The notes beneath the pieces are model-generated. The model was not told where the DNA came from. It did no database searches and saw only the letters and a list, made by a program, of their open reading frames with translations. Below are positions 8,880 to 17,268 of a DNA stretch of 64,000 nt, one piece after another. Source of the DNA: Palsa-883 sp035486355 (GTDB taxonomy: Bacteria; Pseudomonadota; Alphaproteobacteria; Acetobacterales; Acetobacteraceae); contig DATHNE010000211.1 of the NCBI GenBank assembly GCA_035486355.1, forward strand, positions 1-64,000, written 5' to 3'. The position numbers were made by a program, and so were the translations under genes. The first letter of the stretch is position 1. Every line of letters starts with the position of its first letter.

Positions 8880-8958
8880 TGTCATGGCCGGGCTTGGCCC
8901 GGCCACTCACGACTTGCCTTCGTGGCGCCGTCGAGGCGCGGGTGGCCGGCCATGAGAC
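8880..8958. repeat. GTCATGGCCGGGC-family palindromic repeat
   Basis: The gap between the molybdenum large subunit and the dioxygenase beta gene holds GTCATGGCCGGGC...GCCCGGCCAC and, about 45 bases on, GGGTGGCCGGCCATGAGAC, forming imperfect inverted arms. The core matches the 6425-6514 repeat. No ORF is likely here. Confidence 0.6.
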
Positions 8959-8967
8959 GAAGGGGCC

Positions 8968-9480
8968 TCATACCGGAATACACAGAGCGTTCGGCACCAA
9001 CAGATTGTCGTAGATGCACCGGCGTTCGCGCAGCTTCAGTCCGTCCTGCGTGTGGCGAAAGATGTCGTGATACACACCGATCTGATGCAGCGTGGCGTCC
9101 GGCCGATCGAACAGTACCTGCAGCACCACGTAATTGGCGGTCGCGCGAATGTCGCCCATTTCGCCTTCCGGCTGCACCATCAGATTACCAATGATGTGAC
9201 GCAGGTAGCGTGGCGCGAACATCGCGGTCTTTTCCAGTGCGAAAGCACGATCGCGGATCATGGCGCGGCTGTCGCAGTAGATCAGGCCGACGGGCTGATT
9301 GCGGTCGGCATTCTCGCGCGATGTCACCAGATAGAATGCATCTTCGGTGAACATCTCGGTCCACTCGCCAAGACGTTGCGCATCCAGCGCCGCAGCATAG
9401 CGGGCATTGAACTGATCGATCTCGTGATGCAGCAGCAGCGTGGCGAGGCGCGGATCGAGCGGAGTGGGAATGTCAAGCAT
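8968..9480 (-). CDS. Aromatic-ring-hydroxylating dioxygenase, beta subunit
   Basis: A 170-residue SnoaL/NTF2-fold beta subunit of a Rieske non-heme iron oxygenase. Typical features are the N-terminal helix around EIDQFNARYAAALDAQRLGEW, then FTEDAFYLVTSREN, and the C-terminal YHDIFRHTQDGLKLRERRCIYDN. Beta subunits support the alpha3beta3 assembly and carry no metal. The ATG at 9480 overlaps the alpha TGA as TGATG, showing tight coupling. The family includes benzoate, anthranilate and salicylate dioxygenase small subunits; the substrate is not determined. Confidence 0.88.
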   Translation of the reverse strand: MLDIPTPLDPRLATLLLHHEIDQFNARYAAALDAQRLGEWTEMFTEDAFYLVTSRENADRNQPVGLIYCDSRAMIRDRAFALEKTAMFAPRYLRHIIGNLMVQPEGEMGDIRATANYVVLQVLFDRPDATLHQIGVYHDIFRHTQDGLKLRERRCIYDNLLVPNALCIPV

Positions 9481-10736
9481 CACAGATCCATCACTTCGCG
9501 CCAGTGGCGATACATGCCGCGGATCGCGGCTTCGGAGATCAGTGTGTCCGATGTGCCATAGGCCGTCTGCGGGTCCAGTTCCACCACATGCTCGCCGTCG
9601 GGTACCCGCTGCATGCCGTCCTGCACGAACTTGATCGCCTCGTTATCCTCCAGTCCCAAGAATCCAGCGGGGCCCATCAAATTACCCTGGCGCAAACGAT
9701 GTCGCGTCATCTCCTCGCTGTCACCCTCGAAACCGAACATGGTCCACTTCATGATGAATTCGTGCGGGCCAGTCGGCACGATCTGCCGAATGCCCAGCGT
9801 GTTCATCTCGCGTTGCACGATCAGATTGGGCCAGATCGTCGCCATGGTGACCGACCATGGACTGTCGAATTCATCAACGAAATCCATGAAGCGCGGCTCA
9901 GCCAGGGTCATGCCTTCCTTGTAAGCGCGCATCTCGCCGCGTACATCAGCGGCAACTTTCGTCGCATCCGACTTCGCCGAGGCCATCACGCCGTGCCGGC
10001 CAGTCGCGTCTGCCAGCATCAGCGATTTGTTGCCGGCGACCAGCAGGCCGAACGTCACAAGGAACGTGTGAAGCAGCGTCGCGTGGTATGGGTCTTTGAG
10101 GTTCTCGTGGTACAGCTTCCAGTTGCCTGGCAGCGTGTGGCGATAATGGCCGAGGATCGTCAGGCAACGGCCATCAAATGTGGCCTCGAATTCTCGCAGG
10201 ATCTCGGGGCCGAGATATTCCGTAAGCGGCTCCATATCATCGGCATAGCTGGCGAACACCACGCCGCGATGGGTGGTCACATTCAGCCGCTTCAACCCGC
10301 GCGCCTGCATGTCGAAGTCCGCCGGCATGCCACCCTTGCCGGCGACACCGCGCCGAAACGGCACCGCCTTCAGCCCGCCATCGAGCGTGTAGGTCCATTG
10401 ATGATACGGGCAGACGAATTCCTTCGTGGTACCGGACAGCGTGCGGCAGAACTCGGCGGCGCGGTGGGCACAACGGTTCTCCACCACATGGATCGCGTTG
10501 CCGGCGCCGCGCACCACCACCACAGGCGTCGGGCCGACATTGGACCGGATGAAATCGCCCGGGTTCGGAATTTCGGCTTCCAGCGCCACGTAGTTCCAGG
10601 TCTGGCCATGGAAAATACGCTCGACTTCGCGCTGATAGACCGCCGCATCGGTGTAGACCCAGTCCGGCACGCGGGTCAGGCCCGCTTCGGGCCAGCGGTA
10701 ACGGGGATCGCGCAGCTTGGCGGGGCCGTCGGTCAT
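9480..10736 (-). CDS. Aromatic-ring-hydroxylating dioxygenase, alpha (Rieske) subunit
   Basis: A 418-residue catalytic subunit. The Rieske [2Fe-2S] ligands are CAHR near residue 90 and CPYHQW near 109. The mononuclear iron ligands lie in NLKDPYHATLLHTF near 215, with the usual His-x4-His spacing. Such enzymes insert both atoms of O2 into an aromatic ring, or decarboxylate and hydroxylate benzoate- or anthranilate-like acids. I chose the ATG at 10736; an upstream TTG at 10793 would add an unlikely Pro-rich tail. No ferredoxin or reductase gene lies nearby, so electrons must come from elsewhere. Confidence 0.92.
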   Translation of the reverse strand: MTDGPAKLRDPRYRWPEAGLTRVPDWVYTDAAVYQREVERIFHGQTWNYVALEAEIPNPGDFIRSNVGPTPVVVVRGAGNAIHVVENRCAHRAAEFCRTLSGTTKEFVCPYHQWTYTLDGGLKAVPFRRGVAGKGGMPADFDMQARGLKRLNVTTHRGVVFASYADDMEPLTEYLGPEILREFEATFDGRCLTILGHYRHTLPGNWKLYHENLKDPYHATLLHTFLVTFGLLVAGNKSLMLADATGRHGVMASAKSDATKVAADVRGEMRAYKEGMTLAEPRFMDFVDEFDSPWSVTMATIWPNLIVQREMNTLGIRQIVPTGPHEFIMKWTMFGFEGDSEEMTRHRLRQGNLMGPAGFLGLEDNEAIKFVQDGMQRVPDGEHVVELDPQTAYGTSDTLISEAAIRGMYRHWREVMDL

Positions 10737-10801
10737 GGGCGTTGCCTTGGGTTCCGGTGCGGGAGAGTATTCCTGCCCGGCAGCAACGTTCAAGGAGACG
10801 C

Positions 10802-11176
10802 ATGATGGCGCAGGAGCCTTTGGCGACGAAGGGCAATTACCTCCACATCTATGATTTCCGGGTCAGGCCGGGGCAGGAGGCGGAATTCATCCGGCTGTTC
10901 GAGGAATTCGACTATTCGGATGGCAACCCGATGCACAAATCATCGGCGCAGGTAAAAGATGGCGTGCTCTGCCGCGACACGACGGACCCGCAGCGCTTCT
11001 TCCTGATCGCCGAATGGGCGGATATCGAGGAACACGCGAAGATCCGGAAGATCCTGGCCAATGAGATCAAGCCGGACTTCATCAAGCTGATCGAGGGTGG
11101 GGCCTTCGTGCCGAAATATGTCGAGGTGGTGAGCTCCACGCCCGACGAGATTCTGAACAAGGCGGCCGCGGCGTAG
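10802..11176 (+). CDS. ABM-fold (antibiotic biosynthesis monooxygenase-like) protein
   Basis: A 124-residue dimeric alpha-beta barrel protein of the ABM type (NYLHIYDFRVRPGQEAEFIR at the N-terminus, FFLIAEWADIEEHAKIRK in the middle). Members are cofactor-free monooxygenases or small ligand-binding proteins. It starts 65 bases from the divergent dioxygenase alpha gene, behind a GGAG ribosome site (10794-10797), so the two probably share a regulatory region. A role in aromatic breakdown is likely from context only. The ATG at 10802 is followed by a second at 10805. Confidence 0.75.
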   Translation: MMAQEPLATKGNYLHIYDFRVRPGQEAEFIRLFEEFDYSDGNPMHKSSAQVKDGVLCRDTTDPQRFFLIAEWADIEEHAKIRKILANEIKPDFIKLIEGGAFVPKYVEVVSSTPDEILNKAAAA

Positions 11177-11232
11177 GGGGCTGGTGGCGAGCGGCTTGCA
11201 CGGCCGCGTGCAGACGGACGAAGGGGCGAGCG

Positions 11233-12012
11233 ATGAACGATGTGCCGACACTGGATGGGGCCACGGACCTGGCCGCGGTGCGACACGCGGCGCGCGTTGA
11301 TCTTGCCGCGGCGATGCGCGTGGCGGTTTGGTACGGCTACCACGAGGCGATCGATAACCATTTCACCCTGACCGTGCCGGGGCAGCCGGACCGGTTCTAC
11401 CTGAACCCATACGGGCTGCACTGGTCGGAGGTCCGGGCCAGCGATTTCCTGGAAGTCGACCACGCGGGGGCGGTGCGTGCCGGGTCGGGCATTGCCGATC
11501 AGACTGCGGTGTGTATCCACGGACCCATCCACCGCCTGGTACCGGGCGCCAACTGCGTGCTGCACAGCCACATGCCGTTCGCCACCGCGCTGACGCAGTT
11601 GGAGGACATGACGGTCGAGATGATCGGCCAGACCGCGTTGGGGTTCGCGGGGGATATCGCCTACGACTACGAGTACGACGGGCTGGCCTACAGCATGGCG
11701 GATGGCGAGCGGCTCGCGGCGCTGATGGGCGACAAGCCGATCGTGCTGATGGCGAACCATGGTGTGCTGGTCACCGGACCGACCGTCGCCGATGCCTTCG
11801 CGCGGCTCTATTTCCTGGAACGCGCCTGCCAGACGCAGGTCTACGCGCAGTGGACCGGCAAGAAACGCCGCTTCGTGCCCAACGCGATCGTGACGAAGAC
11901 GCGTCGGCAATACAACGAATGGTCGCTGCCAGATGGCGTGACATCGAGCGGCCTGCACTTCACCGCGCTGAAGCGCCTGCTGGACCGCCGGGAGCCGGAC
12001 TACGCGACGTGA
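11233..12012 (+). CDS. Class II aldolase/adducin-family protein
   Basis: A 259-residue class II aldolase/adducin-domain protein. Zinc-ligand motifs are visible: HSHMPFATALTQL near residue 114 and the third His in MANHGVLVTGPTV near 175. A Glu/His-rich N-terminal part (YGYHEAIDNHFTLTVPG) matches the family. Related enzymes cleave or decarboxylate small hydroxy acids, as in fuculose-phosphate aldolase and some aromatic ring-cleavage pathways. It follows the ABM-fold gene by 56 bases on the same strand, so it is probably in the dioxygenase-linked catabolic island. The substrate is unknown. Confidence 0.85.
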   Translation: MNDVPTLDGATDLAAVRHAARVDLAAAMRVAVWYGYHEAIDNHFTLTVPGQPDRFYLNPYGLHWSEVRASDFLEVDHAGAVRAGSGIADQTAVCIHGPIHRLVPGANCVLHSHMPFATALTQLEDMTVEMIGQTALGFAGDIAYDYEYDGLAYSMADGERLAALMGDKPIVLMANHGVLVTGPTVADAFARLYFLERACQTQVYAQWTGKKRRFVPNAIVTKTRRQYNEWSLPDGVTSSGLHFTALKRLLDRREPDYAT

Positions 12013-12020
12013 TAATCCAC

Positions 12021-12110
12021 GTCATTGCGCGGCGTGCAGCGACGAAGCAATCCCGCGGGACGGGTGCGATGTCGACCAGATTGCTTCGTTGCTTTGCTCT
12101 TCGCAATGAC
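12021..12110. repeat. Palindromic repeat (GTCATTGCG...GATTGCTTCG family), copy 1
   Basis: Inverted arms GTCATTGCGC...GCGACGAAGCAATC and GATTGCTTCGTTGC...TCGCAATGAC fill the gap between the class II aldolase and mug genes. A second copy lies at 48364-48446. Elements with this sequence pattern occur in many bacteria as dispersed non-coding palindromes. No autonomous transposase is present. Confidence 0.75.
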
Positions 12111-12118
12111 AAGGAACG

Positions 12119-12703
12119 ATGACTGAGATCATCGACACTCTGCCCGACCTGCTACGCGATGGGCTGGACCTGGTCTTGGTGGGCATCAACCCCTCGCTCT
12201 ATTCCGTGGCGCAAGGGCACTATTTCGCTCGCAAGACGAACCGGTTCTGGCCATGCCTGTCGCGCTCGCTGCTGAGCCGGAGCGTACGCCAGACGCTGGG
12301 CGTGGACGTGCTGGAACCCGCCCACGACCGGCTGTTGCCGATGCACGGCATCGGCTTCACCGACGTGGTGAAGCGCCCGACCGCGAACGCGAGCGAGCTG
12401 GGGCGCGGGGAGTTTGCCGCCGGCGCGGTGTCATTGCTGGCAAAGTTGAAGCGCTATCAGCCGCGTGTGGCATGCTTCCATGGCATGATGGGCTATCGAC
12501 CCTTCGCGGCGGTGATGGGCGCAGACGTGTCAGACCTGGCACTGGGCGCACAGCCGCTCATGCTGGGTACGACGCGCGTATTCGTAGTACCTAATCCGAG
12601 TCCGGCGAATGCGCATTTCACACCGGCACAGCAAACCGAATGGTATGACCGCCTGGCCACATTGCTTCAGATGGCCGCGGCACCTGGCCCATCATCAACA
12701 TAA
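12119..12703 (+). CDS. mug: Mismatch-specific uracil/thymine DNA glycosylase (Mug family)
   Basis: A 194-residue Mug/TDG-family glycosylase, which excises uracil, ethenocytosine or thymine from G mismatches. The catalytic motif GINPS lies near residue 22, followed by GHYFARKTNRFWP, and the second family motif NPSPANAHF lies near 162. The start is ATG 12119 with an AAGGAA ribosome site. The gene stands alone, after the palindromic repeat at 12021-12110. Confidence 0.88.
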   Translation: MTEIIDTLPDLLRDGLDLVLVGINPSLYSVAQGHYFARKTNRFWPCLSRSLLSRSVRQTLGVDVLEPAHDRLLPMHGIGFTDVVKRPTANASELGRGEFAAGAVSLLAKLKRYQPRVACFHGMMGYRPFAAVMGADVSDLALGAQPLMLGTTRVFVVPNPSPANAHFTPAQQTEWYDRLATLLQMAAAPGPSST

Positions 12704-12932
12704 ATATCTGGGTGCATCTGTGGCTCATATACATTGATCGACGCAGGCACGACGCCGGGCCTTTGCCGGGGAACGGCACGAAGTTGAGCCGCAAATGCGC
12801 ACAGGTAAACACAAATGCGCGGGTTTGATGCTGGCCGCGATGACTTGCACTTATGATGTGTGATGCCCATTGCCATAAACGGCGGCGCGCTGTCGCCTAT
12901 TGGTGTCTGTCACACTTCAGGAGTTTGAGCTG
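12704..12932. other. Intergenic stretch with imperfect inverted repeats
   Basis: No gene is supported here. It holds loosely matching inverted segments (GTGCATCTGTGGCTCA near 12713 and TGAGCCGCAAATGCGCAC near 12785) that look like an eroded palindromic element. A ribosome site CAGGAG lies near 12919 for the following SDR gene. Confidence 0.4.
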
Positions 12933-13784
12933 ATGGCCCTCCACCCCGCCCTCACCGCAGGCCGCGTCGCGGTCATCACCGGCGCCGCGAGCGGCATCGG
13001 CCTGGCCGCCGCCAAGCAGTTCGCGCATATGGGACTACGACTGTGCCTGGCCGATCTGCACGCGGATGCGCTGCATGCCGCGGTGGCGGAGGTCGAAGCG
13101 GGCACACCGGGACACGCGGCTCATATCCTGACGGTGCCAACCGACGTCAGTCGCTTGGATCATGTCGAGGCCTTGCAGCACGCCGCCTATGAGCGGTTCG
13201 GCGAGGTGGCGGTGTTGATGAACAACGCCGGCACAGCGCCAGGCGGCGGCCCCTACGACCATATCGATCGCTGGCGCCGTGTGCTGGAGGTGAATCTGTG
13301 GGGCGTGATCAACGGCGTGCAGAGCTTCGTGCCGGCGATGCTGGCACAGGGCACCGCGTGCGCGGTCATCAACACGGGATCGAAACAGGGCATCACCTGT
13401 CCGCCCGGCGACACCGCCTACAACGTCAGCAAGGCCGGCGTGAAGGTGCTGACCGAGGCGCTCGCGCACGGCCTACGCAACGAATCGGGGCAGAAGATCA
13501 CGGCGCATCTGCTGATTCCGGGCTCGACCTTTACCGCCATGACGCGGCGCGATCGCACCGAGAAGCCGCCAGGCGCATGGTGGCCGGAGCAGGTGATCGA
13601 GATGCTGATCGCCGGCATGAGCCAGGGCGATTTCTACATCCTGTGCCCGGACAACGAAGTGACGCGCGACGTCGACAACCGACGCATCCTGTGGGCTGCC
13701 CAGGACATCACCCAGAACCGGCCCGCGCTGTCGCGCTGGCATCCCGACCACAAGGATGCGTTTGCGCAGTTCCTTCGCACATGA
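12933..13784 (+). CDS. Short-chain dehydrogenase/reductase (SDR)
   Basis: A 283-residue classical SDR. The Rossmann glycine motif TGAASGIG lies near residue 19, NNAG near 98, the catalytic Ser in NTGSKQG near 151, and YNVSK near 166 supplies Tyr and Lys. It is an NAD(P)-dependent oxidoreductase for an unknown alcohol or ketone. The ATG at 12933 is preceded by CAGGAG; a longer start at 12900 adds residues that do not fit the family. It stands alone, and converges with the next gene. Confidence 0.88.
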   Translation: MALHPALTAGRVAVITGAASGIGLAAAKQFAHMGLRLCLADLHADALHAAVAEVEAGTPGHAAHILTVPTDVSRLDHVEALQHAAYERFGEVAVLMNNAGTAPGGGPYDHIDRWRRVLEVNLWGVINGVQSFVPAMLAQGTACAVINTGSKQGITCPPGDTAYNVSKAGVKVLTEALAHGLRNESGQKITAHLLIPGSTFTAMTRRDRTEKPPGAWWPEQVIEMLIAGMSQGDFYILCPDNEVTRDVDNRRILWAAQDITQNRPALSRWHPDHKDAFAQFLRT

Positions 13785-13813
13785 CGCTGTGGCCGCGATA
13801 GCGGCGCGGGGCG

Positions 13814-14530
13814 TTACTCGCCGAACGTCACCCCGTACATCTTCGTCATCAGCGCATCCAACCGCGTGCCAGGCTCGAAATCAGCCATCTCCTTCGGCCG
13901 CGTCAGCCCCGGCAATTGCCGCGCGCATTCCGATGCCTCGCCGATCACCTGCGTGACGGGATACAGCGACGACCAGGCCGGCACGGCGTCGTAATCCTCT
14001 TCCTCATCCGCCACATGCTTGTCGCGGATCTTGCCGGAGACCTGCTCCATCTCCATGCCCATCAGTGTCGTCGCCTTCAGCTCCTGCTCATTCGGCTGCC
14101 GGATCAGCTTCGACCGGCCCGGGTAGATGCGGTCGATGAAATTGTCCATCAGCCGCAGCTTCTCGGCGCGGTCGGTGATCGCGTGCGCGGTGCCGAAGGC
14201 CATCACGCAGCGGTAGTTGATCGAGTGGTGAAACCCCGAGCGCGCCATCACCAGCGCATCGACATGCGTCACCGTCACGCAGACCGGCAGGCCCTTGTTC
14301 TGGCTGCGGATCGCGCGGCTGGCCGACGAGCCATGCCAATACAGATGCTCGCCCTCGCGCCAGAAGCCGGTCGGCGTGCAGTAGGGCCGGCCGTCAATCG
14401 TATAGGCGATGTGGCAGATCAGCGCGGCATCCAGGATCGCGTGCACCGTCGCCTTGTCGTAGCGCGCGCGATCGTGCACGCGGCGGACTTTGTTGACTTC
14501 GGTGACGGCGTAGGGGGCGGTATCGGGCAT
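13814..14530 (-). CDS. Pyridoxamine 5'-phosphate oxidase-like flavin protein
   Basis: A 238-residue FMN-binding split-barrel protein (pyridoxamine phosphate oxidase-like, related to the nitroimidazole-resistance NimA group). Typical blocks are ATVHAILDAALICHIAYTID, PYCTPTGFWREGEHLYWHG and SVTTHVDALVMA-like CVTVTHVDALVMARSGF. A disordered acidic stretch (VADEEEDYDAVPAW) follows. The ATG at 14530 fits better than 14572. These proteins bind FMN, heme or F420; which applies here is unknown. Confidence 0.78.
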   Translation of the reverse strand: MPDTAPYAVTEVNKVRRVHDRARYDKATVHAILDAALICHIAYTIDGRPYCTPTGFWREGEHLYWHGSSASRAIRSQNKGLPVCVTVTHVDALVMARSGFHHSINYRCVMAFGTAHAITDRAEKLRLMDNFIDRIYPGRSKLIRQPNEQELKATTLMGMEMEQVSGKIRDKHVADEEEDYDAVPAWSSLYPVTQVIGEASECARQLPGLTRPKEMADFEPGTRLDALMTKMYGVTFGE

Positions 14531-14721
14531 GGGGCATCCTATTGTCAGCGCGCCGCCATCACTCCGGCGCAAACGGTCTGGGGAACAGCGCCAATCTGAG
14601 CCTGCAGGTCAGTCCAATTCGCTGTGACGGCAGGCCGCCCAGGCCCGCTGTCACGCGGCGGTGCTTGGCGCGGTCACCGTCGATACAATATCGTCGGCGC
14701 AACCGGACCAGGGAGGTGGAT

Positions 14722-15291
14722 ATGTCGGACATCATGCAGCGGCGCGGGCTGGGCTCCGCGGATCTTGCGTCGAAATGGGGCTGGTTTGTACTGCTGGGTG
14801 TGGTGCTGATCGCGGCTGGGATCTTTGCGTTGGGCGACGTGGTGGCGGTGACGCTGGCGAGTGTGCTGTTCATCGGCGCCATGCTGCTGGCCGGCGGCGT
14901 GTTCCAGATCGTGCATGCCTTCATGACCAAAAGCTGGAGCGCGTTCCTGCTGCAGCTGCTGGGTGGCCTGCTTTATGTGCTGGGCGGGCTGCTGATCATG
15001 GATGAGCCGGAGCATGGCTCGGCATTCATCACCGTCCTGCTGGTGGTGGCGCTGATCGTGGGTGGTGGGTTGCGCGTGGCGATTGCCTTGCGGCACCGGG
15101 AGCTGGGCGGGTGGTGGCTGATCCTGCTGGGCGGTTTGGTAAGCTTGGTGGTCGGCGTGTTGTTGTTCATGCAGTTACCGTGGTCCGGCCTGTGGGTGCT
15201 AGGCACGCTGATCGCGGTCGAGCTGCTGATGATGGGCGTAACCTGGCTGCAGTTCGGCTTCGCATTGCGGCGGTTGGGGCGCCAGGGGTAG
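14722..15291 (+). CDS. HdeD-family (DUF308) membrane protein
   Basis: A 189-residue inner-membrane protein with about six transmembrane helices in three hairpin pairs, the DUF308 pattern seen in the acid-resistance protein HdeD. Helix-forming blocks include WGWFVLLGVVLIAAGIFALG near residue 20 and LLLVVALIVGGG later. A strong GGGAGGTGG ribosome site (14711-14719) fixes ATG 14722. HdeD has been linked to acid stress in E. coli; that role is not shown for this protein. Confidence 0.8.
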   Translation: MSDIMQRRGLGSADLASKWGWFVLLGVVLIAAGIFALGDVVAVTLASVLFIGAMLLAGGVFQIVHAFMTKSWSAFLLQLLGGLLYVLGGLLIMDEPEHGSAFITVLLVVALIVGGGLRVAIALRHRELGGWWLILLGGLVSLVVGVLLFMQLPWSGLWVLGTLIAVELLMMGVTWLQFGFALRRLGRQG

Positions 15292-15350
15292 CTGCGTCCG
15301 AACCATAGCGGCCGCGCGGTGTCGGCGATGATGGTAGGGGTGCGCCGTTC

Positions 15351-16202
15351 TCAGCCGCGATAGTCGAGCCCAATGTCGAGCGCCTGCGCACTGTGCGTCA
15401 GCCACCCGATCGACATCAGGTCCACGCCGCTCGCGGCGATCGCCAAAGCGGTCTCCGGCCGGATCCCACCGGAGGCCTCGGTGATCATGCGGCCATCCAC
15501 CTTGCCGACCGCCAGCCGCAGCGTGGCCGGGTCCATATTGTCCAGCAGGACGGCATCAAGCCGCAGCGCGAGTGCCTCATCGAGCTGATCGAGCGTATCG
15601 ACCTCAAGCTCGATCTTCACCATGTGCCCGGCATGCGCACGCACGCGCTCGACCGCCGGGCGGATGCCGCCGGCGATGGCGACGTGATTGTCCTTGATCA
15701 GCACCGCATCATCGAGACCGAAACGATGATTTGATCCGCCGCCGACGCGCACCGCATATTTCTGTGCCGCGCGCAGGCCGGGCAACGTCTTGCGTGTGCA
15801 GACCACATGGGTGCGATGGCCCGAGATGGCATCCACCACGCCGCGCGTGGCGGTGGCAATCCCTGACAGGTGGCAGAGGAAGTTCAGCGCGGTGCGCTCA
15901 GCGGTCAGGATGCCGCGGGCTGGGCCGGAGATGGTGGCGATCGTGTCACCCGGTGTCAGGCGGGTGCCGTCGCCGCGCTCGACCCGCACGACAATCGTAG
16001 GATCGATCAGGCGGAAGGCGGTGACGGCGAAGTCCAAGCCAGCAACGACGCCTGGTTTGCGTGCAACCAGGGCGGTCGCGGCGGCTTGATCCGCCGGCAC
16101 GATCGCGTCGGAGGTGATGTCGCCCGCGCGGCCGAGGTCTTCCAGCAGCGTGGCGCGGACCAGCGGTTCGATCATGATGGCGGGGAGAGCGGGGAGGGGC
16201 AT
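15351..16202 (-). CDS. nadC: Nicotinate-nucleotide pyrophosphorylase (carboxylating)
   Basis: NadC converts quinolinate and PRPP to nicotinate mononucleotide, CO2 and PPi in de novo NAD synthesis. The 283-residue protein has the quinolinate phosphoribosyltransferase barrel: LLEDLGRAGDITSDAIV near residue 20, ALNFLCHLSGIAT near 105, TRKTLPG and GGGSNHRFGL near 145-165, and IELEVDT near 205. The ATG at 16202 has an AAGGAA site upstream. It lies 56 bases behind nadA on the same strand, so nadAC is probably one transcript. A short palindromic repeat (16214-16255) fills the gap. Confidence 0.95.
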   Translation of the reverse strand: MPLPALPAIMIEPLVRATLLEDLGRAGDITSDAIVPADQAAATALVARKPGVVAGLDFAVTAFRLIDPTIVVRVERGDGTRLTPGDTIATISGPARGILTAERTALNFLCHLSGIATATRGVVDAISGHRTHVVCTRKTLPGLRAAQKYAVRVGGGSNHRFGLDDAVLIKDNHVAIAGGIRPAVERVRAHAGHMVKIELEVDTLDQLDEALALRLDAVLLDNMDPATLRLAVGKVDGRMITEASGGIRPETALAIAASGVDLMSIGWLTHSAQALDIGLDYRG

Positions 16203-16213
16203 GGCACGGTTCC

Positions 16214-16255
16214 TTGTCTCGTGATGCCGTGGCTTGGCCACGGCATCCACGCCTT
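16214..16255. repeat. Short palindrome between nadA and nadC
   Basis: The segment GATGCCGTGGC-TT-GGCCACGGCATC is a tight inverted repeat inside the nadA-nadC gap. It resembles the other ATGGCC-rich palindromes of this window, and could form a hairpin in the mRNA between the two genes. Confidence 0.55.
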
Positions 16256-16258
16256 GCC

Positions 16259-17248
16259 TCACGCCGCCAGCATGCGCGCGACCGCGCGCCGCGCGGCATC
16301 GGCCACGGCCGGGTCGATCGTCACCTCGTGCTGCATCGTTTCCAGCGCGCGGCGGATCTTCGGCAGCGTGATCCGCTTCATGTGCGGGCACAGATTGCAC
16401 GGGCGGATGAACTCGGTGCCTGCATTGCCCACCGCGACATTATCGCTCATGGAACATTCGGTCAGCAGCACGACGCGTCGCGGATGGTGCTCGCCGACGT
16501 ATCCGCTCATGTCGGCGGTAGACCCGGTGTAGTCCGCCTCGGCGACCACCTCGGGCGGGCATTCAGGATGCGCCAGCACGACGATGCCGGGGTGTTCCGC
16601 ACGCAGCGTCCGAACCTCCGCAGCGGTGAAGCGCTCATGCACCTCGCAGTGCCCGGCCCAGGCGATGATCTCCACATCGGTCTGCTTCGCCGTGTTCTGC
16701 GCCAGATACTCATCGGGCAGCATGATCACCCGCTTGGCGCCCAACGATTCCACGATGCGCTTGGCGTTCGCCGACGTGCAGCAGACATCTGACGCCGCCT
16801 TCACCTCGGCCGAGGTATTCACGTAGGCCACCACCGGCGCGTCCGGATACCGTTCCCGCATCAGCCGCACGTCGGCCGCGGTGATCGACGCCGCCAGCGA
16901 GCATCCCGCCCGCGTGTCTGGGATCAGCACCGTCTTCTCCGGGTTCATCAGCTTGGCGGTCTCGGCCATGAAGTGCACGCCGGCCAGCACGATCACCTTG
17001 GCGTCCACCTTCATCGCCTCGCGCGCCAGCGCCAGGCTGTCGCCGGTGATATCGGCGACGCAATGGAAGATCTCCGGCGTCTGATAGTTGTGCGCCAGGA
17101 TCACCGCGTCGCGCTGGCGTTTCAGCGTCAGGATGGCGTCGATATCCTCGGCGAAGACCGGCCATTCGATGGCCGGGATGACGCCGCGCACGCGGTCGTA
17201 CAGTGCGTCGGTGCGGGCGGTCAGGCGGAGGGCGACGGAGGTTGACAT
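16259..17248 (-). CDS. nadA: Quinolinate synthase A
   Basis: NadA condenses iminoaspartate with dihydroxyacetone phosphate to quinolinate, using an oxygen-sensitive [4Fe-4S] cluster. The 329-residue protein carries AHNYQTPEIF near residue 52, the three cluster Cys in DTRAGCSLA, WAGHCEVHERF and CNLCPHM, and the conserved TECSMSDN. It heads nadAC. nadB (L-aspartate oxidase) is not next to it, nor elsewhere in the window, so iminoaspartate must come from another locus or enzyme. Two palindromes sit 20-65 bases before the start, marking probable control by NadQ. Confidence 0.95.
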   Translation of the reverse strand: MSTSVALRLTARTDALYDRVRGVIPAIEWPVFAEDIDAILTLKRQRDAVILAHNYQTPEIFHCVADITGDSLALAREAMKVDAKVIVLAGVHFMAETAKLMNPEKTVLIPDTRAGCSLAASITAADVRLMRERYPDAPVVAYVNTSAEVKAASDVCCTSANAKRIVESLGAKRVIMLPDEYLAQNTAKQTDVEIIAWAGHCEVHERFTAAEVRTLRAEHPGIVVLAHPECPPEVVAEADYTGSTADMSGYVGEHHPRRVVLLTECSMSDNVAVGNAGTEFIRPCNLCPHMKRITLPKIRRALETMQHEVTIDPAVADAARRAVARMLAA

Positions 17249-17268
17249 GGCGGGATCCCCTCGTTGAT

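Noticed and set aside
7346..9013. A 555-codon open frame on the plus strand opposite the molybdenum large subunit
   Set aside because: It lies on the opposite strand of a clearly recognised gene, has no family motif, and results from the high GC content, which suppresses stop codons.
9504..10805. A 433-codon open frame on the plus strand over the Rieske alpha gene
   Set aside because: It is antisense to a gene with intact Rieske and iron-site motifs, and shows no protein family signs.
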